Positions 8,940-17,150 of a DNA stretch of 64,000 nt are shown piece by piece. The first letter of the stretch is position 1. Every line of letters starts with the position of its first letter. The notes beneath the pieces were generated by a model, which saw only the letters and a program-made list of their open reading frames with translations, did not search any database and was not told where the DNA came from. The translations under genes were made by a program, and so were the position numbers. The stretch is from Candidatus Woesearchaeota archaeon (GTDB lineage: Archaea; Nanobdellota; Nanobdellia; Woesearchaeales; GW2011-AR4): the NCBI GenBank assembly GCA_016187465.1, contig JACPJQ010000003.1, forward strand, positions 310,001 to 374,000. Reading direction: 5' to 3'.

Positions 8940-9428
8940 TTACTTCACCTCAAATTTAAAATGCTCATAAAGTTTCTCGGAATATCCTCCAATATTGTGT
9001 AATTTTTCTAATTTATTAATGGCTTCTTCCCTAGATAATTTTTTATTTTCAAATAAGATTATGACAACAGCCATTGCGCAGATAAACTGTACCTTCTCTA
9101 GCTTGCATAACTTGATAAGTTCGCCATCATCGGTCAATATAGCTTCGTGTTTTTTATTGTTAAAGATTACATATGTAGCTGATTCACCTTCATCGAGCCT
9201 AAATTGGGACATGATTTCTGATGTTTTATTTCTCTCAGCCGGCACTATCCTGATTTTTTTCTTTTCTATTAATTTTTCAATAAGTTTTGCGTAATATGAC
9301 TCCTTTTCAAACAATGCCTCCTTCTTCACTTGAACGGGTATCTCAATAATCGGTGATATTTCAATAAACGACTCTAAACATCCTATTTTTGCCAATAATA
9401 CTAAAGTGGATGTGTTTGAAGCTAACAT
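8940..9428 (-). CDS. PIN-domain toxin (DUF3368-like) with altered first acid
   Basis: 162 residues of PIN nuclease fold: N-terminal LASNTSTLVLLAKIG, central RLDEGESATY, then ILTDDGELIKLC. In the family the first strand normally ends with Asp (S-D-T-S-P); here it is Asn5 (codon AAC), a single-base change from GAC. The other acidic residues are kept. The protein may be a weakened or inactive nuclease, or the toxin of a pair with the downstream UPF0175 protein. A TATA box and the palindrome TTGTATACAA precede it. Confidence 0.78.
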   Translation of the reverse strand: MLASNTSTLVLLAKIGCLESFIEISPIIEIPVQVKKEALFEKESYYAKLIEKLIEKKKIRIVPAERNKTSEIMSQFRLDEGESATYVIFNNKKHEAILTDDGELIKLCKLEKVQFICAMAVVIILFENKKLSREEAINKLEKLHNIGGYSEKLYEHFKFEVK

Positions 9429-9434
9429 TTACGA

Positions 9435-9460
9435 TTGTATACAAATGTAAGTATTTAAAG
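9435..9460. promoter_or_regulatory. Promoter and palindromic operator of the PIN/UPF0175 pair
   Basis: The perfect palindrome TTGTATACAA lies at 9435-9444, just 7 bp before the PIN start codon, and the TATA-like TTTAAATA (minus strand) lies at about 9452-9459. An operator covering the transcription start is the usual arrangement for toxin-antitoxin autorepression. Binding by the UPF0175 protein is inference. Confidence 0.45.
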
Positions 9461-9475
9461 GTTTTGGTTTTTTGG

Positions 9476-9636
9476 GCTTTGCCGAAACCCTTAGCGTCGT
9501 AAAAATTGTATATAGTACAAAATATATATTTTTTGCCCTCTAAGCTGAAAATCAACCTGTATCGACTAAAGTGGACTACCTTAGGACGATAAAGGAAGTA
9601 TCTTTAAAACCTCTCGTCAGAGGGTTTCGGCAAAGC
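9476..9636. repeat. 161 bp element with perfect 16 bp inverted ends
   Basis: GCTTTGCCGAAACCCT at 9476-9491 is exactly repeated inverted at 9621-9636, enclosing 129 bp. Inside is a further hairpin (CCTCT-CGTC-AGAGG near 9610-9623). Near-direct repeats of a GTAAAAATTGTATATAG-like string occur at about 9499-9515 and, outside the element, at 9646-9660; the second supplies the TATA box of the following purP. No ORF is contained. The layout resembles a miniature inverted-repeat element, though no target duplication was seen. Confidence 0.5.
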
Positions 9637-9680
9637 TTTAAGGTAGTAAAATTTATATAGAAAAGAGTTTATCCTATGAT

Positions 9681-10694
9681 ATGGCGCAGCCAAAATACAG
9701 GATTGCAACAATCGGTTCTCATTCTGCACTGCAGGTATTCAAAGGAGCGCATGATGAAGGCTTCAGGACAATTGCCGTATGCAAGAAAGGCTCTGAAAGG
9801 CCCTATAGGATGTTTAACGCGGCAGATGAAGTCATAAGCATTGATTCTTACAAAGATTTTCCGAAAATACAAAACCAGCTTATCAAGAAGAATGCCATTA
9901 TAATACCTCACGGTTCATTTGTAACGTACATGGGCTACGAGGAAGTTGAAAAGCTGAAAGTCAATTATTACGGCAACAAAAGAATCCTTAAATGGGAATC
10001 TGACAGGCATTTGGAAAGGCAGTGGCTTGTCAAGTCAGGATTAAAAGTTCCAAGACTTTTCAACAGGCCAGAAGATATTGACAGGCTTGTGATCGTGAAG
10101 TTTATGGGTGCAGAAGGAGGCCGAGGCTATTTCCTTGCGAAAGACAAGAAAGATTTTTACAAAAAAATAAAGCCTTACAAACTCAGAAAATACGTTCTGC
10201 AGGAGTATATAATAGGAGTTCCGTTGTTCATTCATTACTTTTACTCTTCACTGACAAACGAGATTGAGATAATGGGCATGGACATAAGATACGAAAGCAA
10301 TGTAGACTCTTTGGGGAGGATATCCGCAAGAGACCAGATAGTTCTGCCGAAGATTGACCCAAGCTATGTCATTGTTGGCAATATTCCAGTTGTTGTAAGA
10401 GAATCATTTTTGCCTAGATTGATAGAAATGGGAGAAAATGTTGTCAAGCAATCAAAGAAACTAGCGCCTCCTGGATTGTTTGGGCCTTTCTGTCTTGAAA
10501 CTATTTTAACTCCGGAAGAGGAGATTTATGTCTTTGAGATATCGGCAAGGATAGTCGCAGGCACAAACCCTTTCATCGAAGGCAGTCCGTACACTTGGCT
10601 GAAGTACAACAGGCCCATGTCAACAGGAAGAAGGATAGCGACGGAAATTAAGAATGCAATAAAGACAAACCAGATGAAGAAGATTTTGGGGTAG
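9681..10694 (+). CDS. purP: PurP, formate-dependent FAICAR synthetase (paralog 1)
   Basis: Archaeal ATP-grasp enzyme that formylates AICAR with formate and ATP, replacing the transformylase half of bacterial PurH. Marks are IGSHSALQVFKGAHDEGF at the N-terminus, IVKFMGAEGGRGYF (ATP-grasp loop), QEYIIGVPLFIHYFYS, and FEISARIVAGTNPF near the C-terminus. At 337 residues it matches the usual length. A TATA-like TTTATATAG lies 21-29 bp upstream. A second PurP follows 226 bp downstream; which of the two is the real FAICAR synthetase cannot be decided from sequence alone. Confidence 0.93.
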   Translation: MAQPKYRIATIGSHSALQVFKGAHDEGFRTIAVCKKGSERPYRMFNAADEVISIDSYKDFPKIQNQLIKKNAIIIPHGSFVTYMGYEEVEKLKVNYYGNKRILKWESDRHLERQWLVKSGLKVPRLFNRPEDIDRLVIVKFMGAEGGRGYFLAKDKKDFYKKIKPYKLRKYVLQEYIIGVPLFIHYFYSSLTNEIEIMGMDIRYESNVDSLGRISARDQIVLPKIDPSYVIVGNIPVVVRESFLPRLIEMGENVVKQSKKLAPPGLFGPFCLETILTPEEEIYVFEISARIVAGTNPFIEGSPYTWLKYNRPMSTGRRIATEIKNAIKTNQMKKILG

Positions 10695-10920
10695 TTATTT
10701 TTTAAATAGTTAATTGAAAATGCGTTGAGAAAGAATAAAACAAAATAAAAAATAACATTGATTTAACATTAATAAAAACATTGTAAAAATAATTTTTTGA
10801 AACTAGTATAATCAAAAACAAATCTGAAAAAAGAAAGTCGCTCAATCCGATAGGTACTGTCTTCCCAGACAATATCTAAATTAGCTTCATAATTTATAAA
10901 TGTTTTGAATGAATTAAAAA
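10695..10920 (+). promoter_or_regulatory. Intergenic spacer with purP paralog 2 promoter
   Basis: 226 bp of AT-rich spacer with no ORF. A TATA-like TTTATAAA at about 10891-10898 lies some 25 bp before the next start. A small hairpin TGTCT-TCCC-AGACA occurs at 10858-10871 within a slightly GC-richer patch (10838-10875). I saw no clear C/D or H/ACA box pattern. Confidence 0.35.
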
Positions 10921-12048
10921 ATGATCTCCCAAAAACAAATATCAAAAATATTGGAAAATTATGACAAGGGCAATATAACCATAGGCGTGCTCGGAGGCCA
11001 TTCTGCTCTTGATATCTGCAGGGGTGCTCATTCTCACGGATTCAAAACATTGGTTGTTTCGCAGAAAGGAAGGGAAAAAACGTATTCAAAATACTACAAA
11101 AGAAGGGAAGGAATCGGATTTGTAGATGATGTCATTGTTGTGAATAAGTTTGCCGACATAACAAAAAAAGAAGTGCAGGAAGAATTAAGAAAAAGAAACA
11201 CTATCTTTGTCCATAACAGGTATTTTTGGGTTTACTGCAATTTTAAGGACATAGAAAACAAGTTTTTAGTCCCAATTTACGGCACAAGGGACATGGTTAA
11301 TTTAGAAGAAAGGGATGTGCCAAAAAACCAGTATTACTTACTGGAAAAGGCAGGCATTAGAATTCCAAAATTATTTAAAGACCCAAAAAAGATTGACAAA
11401 TTGGTTATTGTAAAAGTTGCAGAGGCAAAAAGAGGCTATGAAAGGGCATTTTTCTTGTGCTCCAATCATAAAGATTACACGGAAAAGTCAAGTGATTTAT
11501 TAAATAAAAAAATAATCACAAAAAATGACTTAAACAGGGCAGTCATTGAGGAATATGCAATAGGTGCCCATGTGAACTTTAATTTTTTCTACAGCCCATT
11601 GAATAATGAGCTGGAATTGATGGGCACTGACGCAAGAAGGCAGACAAATCTAGACGGAATATTAAGGCTGCCTGCATCAGAGCAATTGGAAGTCTTAAAG
11701 CACATAAAGCCAAAGTACATCGAAACAGGTCATTACAATGTAACAGTAAAAGAGTCATTGCTTGAAAGAATATTTGAGCTTGGAGAAAAGTTTGTTGCAG
11801 CAGCAAAAAAAGAGCATGGAATAGGAATTATAGGCCCTTTTGCGCTGCAAGGCGCTGTTGTTGCGGAAGAAGGCAAGGAAGACATTGTGATTTTTGACGT
11901 CAGCATGCGCATTCCAGGCAGCCCAGGCACTTTGTTTACGCCTTACTCTGGATATTTATATGGCTATTCAATAAGCTATGGAGAAAGGATTGGATTGGAA
12001 ATAAAAAAAGCGCTTGAAATGGGCAAGCTTGATTTGATTTGCACTTAA
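10921..12048 (+). CDS. purP2: PurP-family ATP-grasp enzyme (paralog 2)
   Basis: 375 residues, same fold as the preceding PurP: VLGGHSALDICRGAHSHGF, LVIVKVAEAKRGYERAFF, EEYAIGAHVNFNFFYS and IFDVSMRIPGSPGT. It is longer, with an insertion around residues 180-205, and the glycine-rich ATP loop (AKRGYE versus GAEGGRGYF) is less canonical. Archaea often have two PurP clades, one of them of uncertain activity. It ends 1 bp before guaA and is probably co-transcribed with it. Confidence 0.88.
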   Translation: MISQKQISKILENYDKGNITIGVLGGHSALDICRGAHSHGFKTLVVSQKGREKTYSKYYKRREGIGFVDDVIVVNKFADITKKEVQEELRKRNTIFVHNRYFWVYCNFKDIENKFLVPIYGTRDMVNLEERDVPKNQYYLLEKAGIRIPKLFKDPKKIDKLVIVKVAEAKRGYERAFFLCSNHKDYTEKSSDLLNKKIITKNDLNRAVIEEYAIGAHVNFNFFYSPLNNELELMGTDARRQTNLDGILRLPASEQLEVLKHIKPKYIETGHYNVTVKESLLERIFELGEKFVAAAKKEHGIGIIGPFALQGAVVAEEGKEDIVIFDVSMRIPGSPGTLFTPYSGYLYGYSISYGERIGLEIKKALEMGKLDLICT

Positions 12049-12049
12049 A

Positions 12050-13588
12050 ATGATTTTAATCCTAAACTTCGGCGGACAGACTTGCCATTTGATTGCAAGA
12101 AGGGTGCGTGATCTTGGCGTTTATTCCGAGATTGTGCCATGCGACATTTCTCTAAAAGAAATTGGAAGATATAAGCCAGAAGGTATAATTCTTTCAGGAG
12201 GCCCGGCAAGCGTCTATGAGCACAACGCTCCAACAATGGAAAAGAAAATTCTTGACTTGGGAATCCCTGTTTTAGGGATATGCTACGGACTGCAGCTTAT
12301 TGCCAAATTTTGCGGAGGGGACGTTTTAGGCGGCAAACTGAAGGAGTTCGGCAGTAAAACATTGAATGTAAAGAAAAACGGCAAGCTGCTCAGGGGATTG
12401 TCAAAAAAAGAGCAGGTATGGATGAGCCATGGCGACTTAGTGGGAAAGCTTCCGGCAGATTTTGAGGTTTTGGCTTCTACTGACTCCTGCAAGATTGCGG
12501 CATTCGAAAATAATGTAAAAAAGCTGTATGGCATTCAGTTTCATGCAGAAGTTATCCACACTTTAAAAGGAAATGAAATTTTGAAAAATTTTGTTTTTTA
12601 TGTTAGCAAGGCAAAAAAAGACTGGCATATTAAAAACATTTCAAAAAAATTAATAAAGGAAATAAAAAAAGAAGTCGGCAAAAACTCCGTAATCATGGGC
12701 GTCTCTGGGGGAGTGGACAGCGCTGTTGCAGCTACGATTATGCATAAAGCAATTGGCAGTAAGCTTTACTGCGTTTTTGTTGACCATGGGCTGTTAAGAA
12801 AAGGCGAGACAGGAGAGGTAAGAACTTTCTTTGAGAAGAGGTTAAGGTTTAAGCATTTCTATTTTGTTGACGCTTCACAGATATTTCTTGAAAAGTTAAA
12901 AGGAGTTTCAGATCCTGAAGAAAAAAGAAAGATTATGGGGCATACTTTTATCGAGGTTTTTGAAAACAAAGTGATTGAGTTGGAGACAAAATACAAGGGA
13001 ATAAAATTTCTCGGGCAGGGCACAATATACCCTGACAGGATTGAAAGCGCCCAGCCCACAAAATATGCTTCCAAGATAAAAAGCCATCATAATGTAACCT
13101 TGCCGGAGAAAATGCAGCTTAAGGTCATTGAGCCGCTGAAAGAATTTTACAAAGATGAGGTCAGGAAGCTTGGAAAGCAGCTTAAGATTCCGGATGAAAT
13201 ATTAAATAGGCATCCTTTCCCGGGCCCGGGGCTGTCAATAAGGATTTTAGGCGAAATAACCGAAGAAAGGCTAAGGATTTTGAGGGAAACTGATTATATT
13301 TTTATTGAAGAACTGAAAAAATCCGGGTTTTATGATAAAACATGGCAGGCATTCGCAGCCTTGCTGCCCGTTAAATCCGTAGGTGTGATGGGCGATGCCA
13401 GAACTTATGAGTACATTATCTCTTTAAGGGCAGTCACCAGCCTTGATGCGATGACGGCAGATTGGGCTAAACTGCCAAATGAACTGCTTGAGAAAATTTC
13501 CAATAGGATAATCAACGAAGTTCGCGGAGTGAACCGGGTTTTGTATGACATCAGCCAGAAGCCGCCAGCGACGATTGAGTATGAATAG
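12050..13588 (+). CDS. guaA: GMP synthase, fused glutaminase and ATP pyrophosphatase
   Basis: Converts XMP to GMP. The class I glutaminase comes first (LNFGGQTCHLIARR, catalytic Cys78 in GICYGL, and QFHAEV, where most have HPE). Next is the PP-loop GVSGGVDSAVAA, then the dimerisation domain with RHPFPGPGLSIRI and the terminal KPPATIEYE. Most archaea encode the two halves as separate genes; here they are one 512-residue bacterial-type chain. The last codons are repeated at 14575-14607, see that entry. Confidence 0.97.
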   Translation: MILILNFGGQTCHLIARRVRDLGVYSEIVPCDISLKEIGRYKPEGIILSGGPASVYEHNAPTMEKKILDLGIPVLGICYGLQLIAKFCGGDVLGGKLKEFGSKTLNVKKNGKLLRGLSKKEQVWMSHGDLVGKLPADFEVLASTDSCKIAAFENNVKKLYGIQFHAEVIHTLKGNEILKNFVFYVSKAKKDWHIKNISKKLIKEIKKEVGKNSVIMGVSGGVDSAVAATIMHKAIGSKLYCVFVDHGLLRKGETGEVRTFFEKRLRFKHFYFVDASQIFLEKLKGVSDPEEKRKIMGHTFIEVFENKVIELETKYKGIKFLGQGTIYPDRIESAQPTKYASKIKSHHNVTLPEKMQLKVIEPLKEFYKDEVRKLGKQLKIPDEILNRHPFPGPGLSIRILGEITEERLRILRETDYIFIEELKKSGFYDKTWQAFAALLPVKSVGVMGDARTYEYIISLRAVTSLDAMTADWAKLPNELLEKISNRIINEVRGVNRVLYDISQKPPATIEYE

Positions 13589-13615
13589 AAATTAGTTATC
13601 GAGAAAAGGATTAAA

Positions 13616-13966
13616 ATGATGGATATTCCAGCATTTATAGTGCTAATTTTCTTAATAGTTTATATTATTACAGCTTTAACGTTTATAATCTCATGGCTTA
13701 TCTTTATGTATCATCTTATTCGATTGTATTATCTTTTGATAAATACTAAAGGTGCATGGAAGAAAGCCCATAAATGGGGTGTAGTCCCAACATTGAATAA
13801 TATTATTTTCAGATTAGACAGAGACTTTTCAGATAAGAAAATTGTTTATTACAACGACAAGGCTAAAAGATGGTTTATGGTTATGGTGTTAAGTATTGTC
13901 GTCATAGTGATTTTTATCACAATTATTCTTTTATTTGGACTTAGATATATAACAGAGTTTCCCTAA
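13616..13966 (+). CDS. Small membrane protein inside the guaA 3' insert
   Basis: 116 residues with long hydrophobic stretches at about residues 5-45 and 85-110 and a polar middle (KGAWKKAHKWGVVPTLNN, RLDRDFSDKK). Not recognised. It is AT-rich, unlike guaA before it, and lies between guaA and the displaced guaA 3' end, so it likely arrived with the HicBA pair. The ATG at 13616 is followed by a second ATG at 13619. Confidence 0.55.
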   Translation: MMDIPAFIVLIFLIVYIITALTFIISWLIFMYHLIRLYYLLINTKGAWKKAHKWGVVPTLNNIIFRLDRDFSDKKIVYYNDKAKRWFMVMVLSIVVIVIFITIILLFGLRYITEFP

Positions 13967-14064
13967 TTTTTTAATCCTATGTATCCAGCATATTTAATAC
14001 CCCACAAAAAAGAAACCTTTATATACAATATAATCAAATAATAATCTAAAATACATAAAACAAA

Positions 14065-14346
14065 ATGGAAAGCAAATTATTGTTGAATGTGATAGTAAGG
14101 CAGGAAGATAAGGGCTACTCAGTTATTTGTCCAGAGCTGAATGTTGCGTCACAGGGAGAAACATTTGAAGAATCCATAGCCAACATTAAGGAAGCAGTGG
14201 AACTTTATATTGAAAGTGCAGAGGAATTAGGAACTTTAGATGAAGTATTAGGGCAAATGGGTTTAACAAAAGAAGATTTGAAGAAGAAGTCATTAATCCC
14301 GAGGATTGTAACTGCGAATGTGCCTATTGAGATTTCTGTGCATTAA
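14065..14346 (+). CDS. hicB: HicB-family antitoxin
   Basis: 93 residues. The partial RNase-H-like HicB domain is clear: VIVRQEDKGYSVICPELNVASQGETFEESIANIKEAVELYIE. The C-terminus is short, without an obvious long DNA-binding extension. HicB neutralises HicA, encoded 2 bp downstream. A TATA-like TTTATATAC lies at about 14018-14026. Confidence 0.88.
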   Translation: MESKLLLNVIVRQEDKGYSVICPELNVASQGETFEESIANIKEAVELYIESAEELGTLDEVLGQMGLTKEDLKKKSLIPRIVTANVPIEISVH

Positions 14347-14348
14347 GA

Positions 14349-14573
14349 ATGAAATTGCCTTTAGTTTCTGGAAGTGTGGTCATTAAAATGCTGGAAAAGG
14401 AAGGTTTTCTGCCTGTAAGACAGCGTGGAAGTCATGTTTCACTGCATAAAAAGGTAAATGGCAAAACATTGCTTGTTGTTGTGCCTATGAAAAAAGAGAT
14501 TAAGAAAGGGACATTGCTTAGCATAATAAAGCAAGCTGGAATGACTAGAGAAGAATTTTTAAGAAAGTTATGA
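14349..14573 (+). CDS. hicA: HicA-family mRNA interferase toxin
   Basis: 74 residues with the double-stranded-RNA-binding-like HicA fold: SGSVVIKMLEKEGF, then RQRGSHVSLHKK holding the catalytic His, and the C-terminal GTLLSIIKQAGMTREEFLRKL. Intact, paired with HicB directly upstream. Its stop is followed one base later by the repeated guaA 3' end. Confidence 0.88.
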   Translation: MKLPLVSGSVVIKMLEKEGFLPVRQRGSHVSLHKKVNGKTLLVVVPMKKEIKKGTLLSIIKQAGMTREEFLRKL

Positions 14574-14574
14574 A

Positions 14575-14607
14575 CAGAAGCCGCCTGCCACTATAGAGTA
14601 CGAGTAA
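14575..14607 (+). repeat. Displaced guaA 3' end (QKPPATIEYE-stop), insertion scar
   Basis: 33 bases that translate exactly as the last ten residues of GuaA plus a stop. The match to 13556-13588 has an 11-base identical core (CAGAAGCCGCC at 13556-13566 and 14575-14585). After it, every difference in the sense codons is a silent third-position change, and the stop is TAA instead of TAG. This fits an element that entered at the 3' end of guaA and supplied a replacement end, leaving the old end 1 kb away. No integrase is present between the copies. Confidence 0.75.
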
Positions 14608-14643
14608 AATGCATAGTATTTTAAAGTAATTGATTATACACTT

Positions 14644-14799
14644 ATGATGAAAAAAACAAGCAAGCCCGTAAGGCTGTACAAGATAATTGGGTTTTGCAGG
14701 TCATGCAAGGAGAGGTTTGTTGTTGACATGGAGCAGAAGTATGCTTCCAAAAATTATTGCAAAAATTGCACGAGCAGATTTAAGCAAGGAGCAAAGTGA
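14644..14799 (+). CDS. Small zinc-ribbon protein
   Basis: 51 residues. Two CxxC pairs, FCRSCKERF and YCKNCTSRF, are 17 residues apart, so it can bind one zinc. The ends are strongly basic. It starts with a double ATG (14644 or 14647) and stops 6 bp before the cold-shock gene, so the two are probably one transcript. A nucleic-acid-binding role is a guess from charge and context. Confidence 0.75.
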   Translation: MMKKTSKPVRLYKIIGFCRSCKERFVVDMEQKYASKNYCKNCTSRFKQGAK

Positions 14800-14805
14800 A
14801 ACAAA

Positions 14806-15000
14806 ATGGTTGAGGGAACTGTAAAATTTTTTAACGCCATGAAGCATTTCGGCTTTATAGCGGGAGACGACGGCAAGGAATATTTTGTGCATGCCAGCGG
14901 CCTGAAGGATGGCGCATCAATAACCGAAGGCGACAAAGTTTCCTTTAAAGTTGTAGAAGGCGACAGGGGCTTGAAAGCAGAGGAAGTGGAGAAAGTATAG
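14806..15000 (+). CDS. csp: Cold-shock domain protein
   Basis: 64 residues, one OB-fold cold-shock domain, single-stranded RNA/DNA chaperone. It starts GTVKFFN, RNP1 is KHFGFI, RNP2 is YFVHAS, and it ends with a VEGDRGLKAEEVEKV strand. Cold-shock proteins are patchy in archaea and usually viewed as acquired from bacteria. RNP1 lacks the usual Gly-Tyr (KGYGFI becomes KHFGFI) but keeps the aromatic residues. Confidence 0.93.
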   Translation: MVEGTVKFFNAMKHFGFIAGDDGKEYFVHASGLKDGASITEGDKVSFKVVEGDRGLKAEEVEKV

Positions 15001-15153
15001 GATTATTTAAAAAGAAGTTTAGGGCAGTAGTCTATATTAATTTTCTATTAAATTAAACTTTTCAATAGGCATAAGTTGTCTCGTTGAATTATCTATTTGC
15101 ATTCCAATTTATAAAAAGAAAGCTTTATATAGGATATCTCCTAGTAAAATGGT

Positions 15154-15381
15154 ATGCAAAAGAAAAAAGTGCGCAATTTTACCGTAGTGATAGAGAAGGA
15201 TGAAGATGGCTATTATGTAGGATATGTTCCTTCTATTATGGGGTGCCACAAGCAAGGAAGAACTCTTGACGAACTTATGAAAAATATAAGGGAAGCTATT
15301 GAATTATGCTTAGAAGTTGAAAAGAAAGAAATTGGAAACGAAAAGTTCATTGGCGTTCAGACTGTTGAGGTTTCTTTATGA
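15154..15381 (+). CDS. HicB-family antitoxin, second copy
   Basis: 75 residues: FTVVIEKDEDGYYVGYVPSI, then GCHKQGRTLDELMKNIREAIELCLE, the standard HicB core. Its TGA overlaps the ATG of the following hicA-like frame (ATGA). A TATA-like TTTATATAGG is about 25-35 bp upstream, followed by the small dyad AGGA-TATC-TCCT, a possible operator. Confidence 0.87.
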   Translation: MQKKKVRNFTVVIEKDEDGYYVGYVPSIMGCHKQGRTLDELMKNIREAIELCLEVEKKEIGNEKFIGVQTVEVSL

Positions 15382-15604
15382 ATGGCAAATTGCCACTGCT
15401 TACTGCAAAGGAACTTATAAAAATTCTTAACAAATTTGAATTTCACGTCATAAGGCAAAAAGGAAGTCATATTTATTTAAAGCACCAGGATGGAAGGTGT
15501 ACCGTTGTTCTTTTGCATACCGCAGAGAAATAGGAAGAGGCTTATTAAAAAGGGTTCTTAATGAAACGGAGATATCAAGAGAAGAATTTTTGAAAAATTT
15601 GTAA
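15378..15604 (+). pseudogene. HicA-like toxin, frameshifted
   Basis: The frame from 15378 reads a HicA start (LPLLTAKELIKILNKFEFH, RQKGSHIYLKH with the catalytic His) but stops at a TAG (15531-15533) after 51 residues. From 15527, shifted by one base, the missing end continues: EIGRGLLKRVLNETEIS and REEFLKNL to a TAA at 15602. A one-base deletion near 15525-15526 explains this. The His is before the break, but the C-terminal strand and helix are lost, so the toxin is probably dead. A sequencing error cannot be excluded. Confidence 0.8.
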
Positions 15605-15608
15605 AATC

Positions 15609-17150
15609 TCAACAAGCATAAGTTCTTTCTTTGATTCCCTTCTTGTAGTTCTCCCATGCTTTTTTGTAAAGCTTTTTTCCGCCTGTGGTCGGGTACTCTC
15701 CCGTAATGCATGCCATGCACAGCTCTTTCGCCGGCTTGCCTATGCTTTTCACCAATCCAGGTATGCTCTGATAGGCTAAAGAATCAGCGCCAAGGTCTTT
15801 TGCAATCTTTGCAACAACTTCTTTTGAAACCTCTCCTTTTTTCGGCTCTTTTTCGTATCTTGGAACTAAAAGCTCAGAAACGGTTGACATGTCAATGCCG
15901 TAAAAGCAAGGGCCCCTTATTGGAGGACAGGATATGCGGACATGAACTTCTTTTGCGCCTCCGACTTTTTTGATGTAGCTGATAAGCTGTTTTGTTGTTG
16001 AGCCTCTGACTATGCTGTCATCAACAAGAATAACTTTTTTTCCGTGCAATATTTCCTTTAATGCAGTATACTTGTTCTGGACCCTGTCGTCTCTGGATGA
16101 GCCTTCAATGAAGGTTCTCCCGACAAACCTGTTCCTTATTAAGCCCTCGGCTGATGGCACTTTAAGCTCATAAGCCATAGCATCTCCGGCCGCTTTTGCA
16201 GTGTCTGGAACAGGAACAACCACATGACGCTCATCAACATTTTCAGTTTCCTGTTTTGCCAGTTCTTTCCCAAGGTTTGTCCTTGATATGTAAACTGATT
16301 TGTTGTCCAAAACAGAGCTCACATTCGCAAAGTAAACCCATTCAAACATGCAATGGGCTTTTTTAGGGCTTTCGGCATACTTCTTAATCTCTATATGGCC
16401 GTTTTTTACATAGATTAACTGGCCGGGTTCCAGATTCTTGTAATCTGTTACACCGCAGTTGATCAGGGCATTGCTTTCAGAAGCAACAAGAAACATGTCA
16501 TCTTTCCATCCATAGACAATTGGCCTGAAGCCATAAGGGTCACGAAGAACAATCATTTCGCCAAAGGCGTTGATAAAGGCAATGTTAAAGCAGCCGTCAA
16601 GCTTTTGGGCTAGCCTTGTAAAAACTTTCACGAGGTTCGGCTTTGCAGAGCCTCTTAACTCCCTTGAGAGGTAATGCATTAATATTTCTGTGTCTGTATT
16701 GTAAATAATATGGTAATCAGCTTTTTCCATCAAATTTTGCTTAAGCTCCTGATAATTTGTCAGATTGCCGTTCCAGCAAAATGAAAACCACTTCCATTTC
16801 CTGCCGTGATGCCTCTCAAAAGGCTGCGCCAAGCTTCTTTCCTCGCTTCCTGATGTCGCATACCTTACATGCCCAATGCCTTTGTTGCCTGCGTACCTCT
16901 TAAAGAGTTCAAGAGACTGCTGCCTGTCGCTTGTCTTAAAAACTTCATTGACAGGGCCTAGCTCCTTGTATGTGTCAAGAATTTGCATTCTGGAAGGGTT
17001 GAATGTCGTTACTCCGGCGCTTAACTGGCCCCGGTTTTGCTGGTTGAGAAGAAGCTTGTAGAGATAGAACAGCGCTTTGTTGGCCGAATCACCATTTTCT
17101 TTGATATAAACGGCGGCTATGCCGCATTGATGGTTTGCTTCACCTGACAT
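15609..17150 (-). CDS. purF: Amidophosphoribosyltransferase
   Basis: First committed step of purine synthesis: glutamine plus PRPP to phosphoribosylamine. The short leader MSGEANHQ precedes Cys9 of the Ntn glutaminase (CGIAAVYI), so the leader is likely removed. The PRPP loop is VILVDDSIVRGST. Cysteines in HCMFEWVYF, ISCPPIRGPC and LCMACITGEYPT match the Fe-S-cluster type known from Bacillus. Usual length, 513 residues. The stop lies 4 bp from the convergent broken hicA. Confidence 0.96.
   Translation of the reverse strand: MSGEANHQCGIAAVYIKENGDSANKALFYLYKLLLNQQNRGQLSAGVTTFNPSRMQILDTYKELGPVNEVFKTSDRQQSLELFKRYAGNKGIGHVRYATSGSEERSLAQPFERHHGRKWKWFSFCWNGNLTNYQELKQNLMEKADYHIIYNTDTEILMHYLSRELRGSAKPNLVKVFTRLAQKLDGCFNIAFINAFGEMIVLRDPYGFRPIVYGWKDDMFLVASESNALINCGVTDYKNLEPGQLIYVKNGHIEIKKYAESPKKAHCMFEWVYFANVSSVLDNKSVYISRTNLGKELAKQETENVDERHVVVPVPDTAKAAGDAMAYELKVPSAEGLIRNRFVGRTFIEGSSRDDRVQNKYTALKEILHGKKVILVDDSIVRGSTTKQLISYIKKVGGAKEVHVRISCPPIRGPCFYGIDMSTVSELLVPRYEKEPKKGEVSKEVVAKIAKDLGADSLAYQSIPGLVKSIGKPAKELCMACITGEYPTTGGKKLYKKAWENYKKGIKERTYAC

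Noticed and set aside
10838..10875. C/D-box small RNA upstream of the second purP
   Set aside because: A CTGA string and a small hairpin occur, but no matching C box pair with correct spacing.
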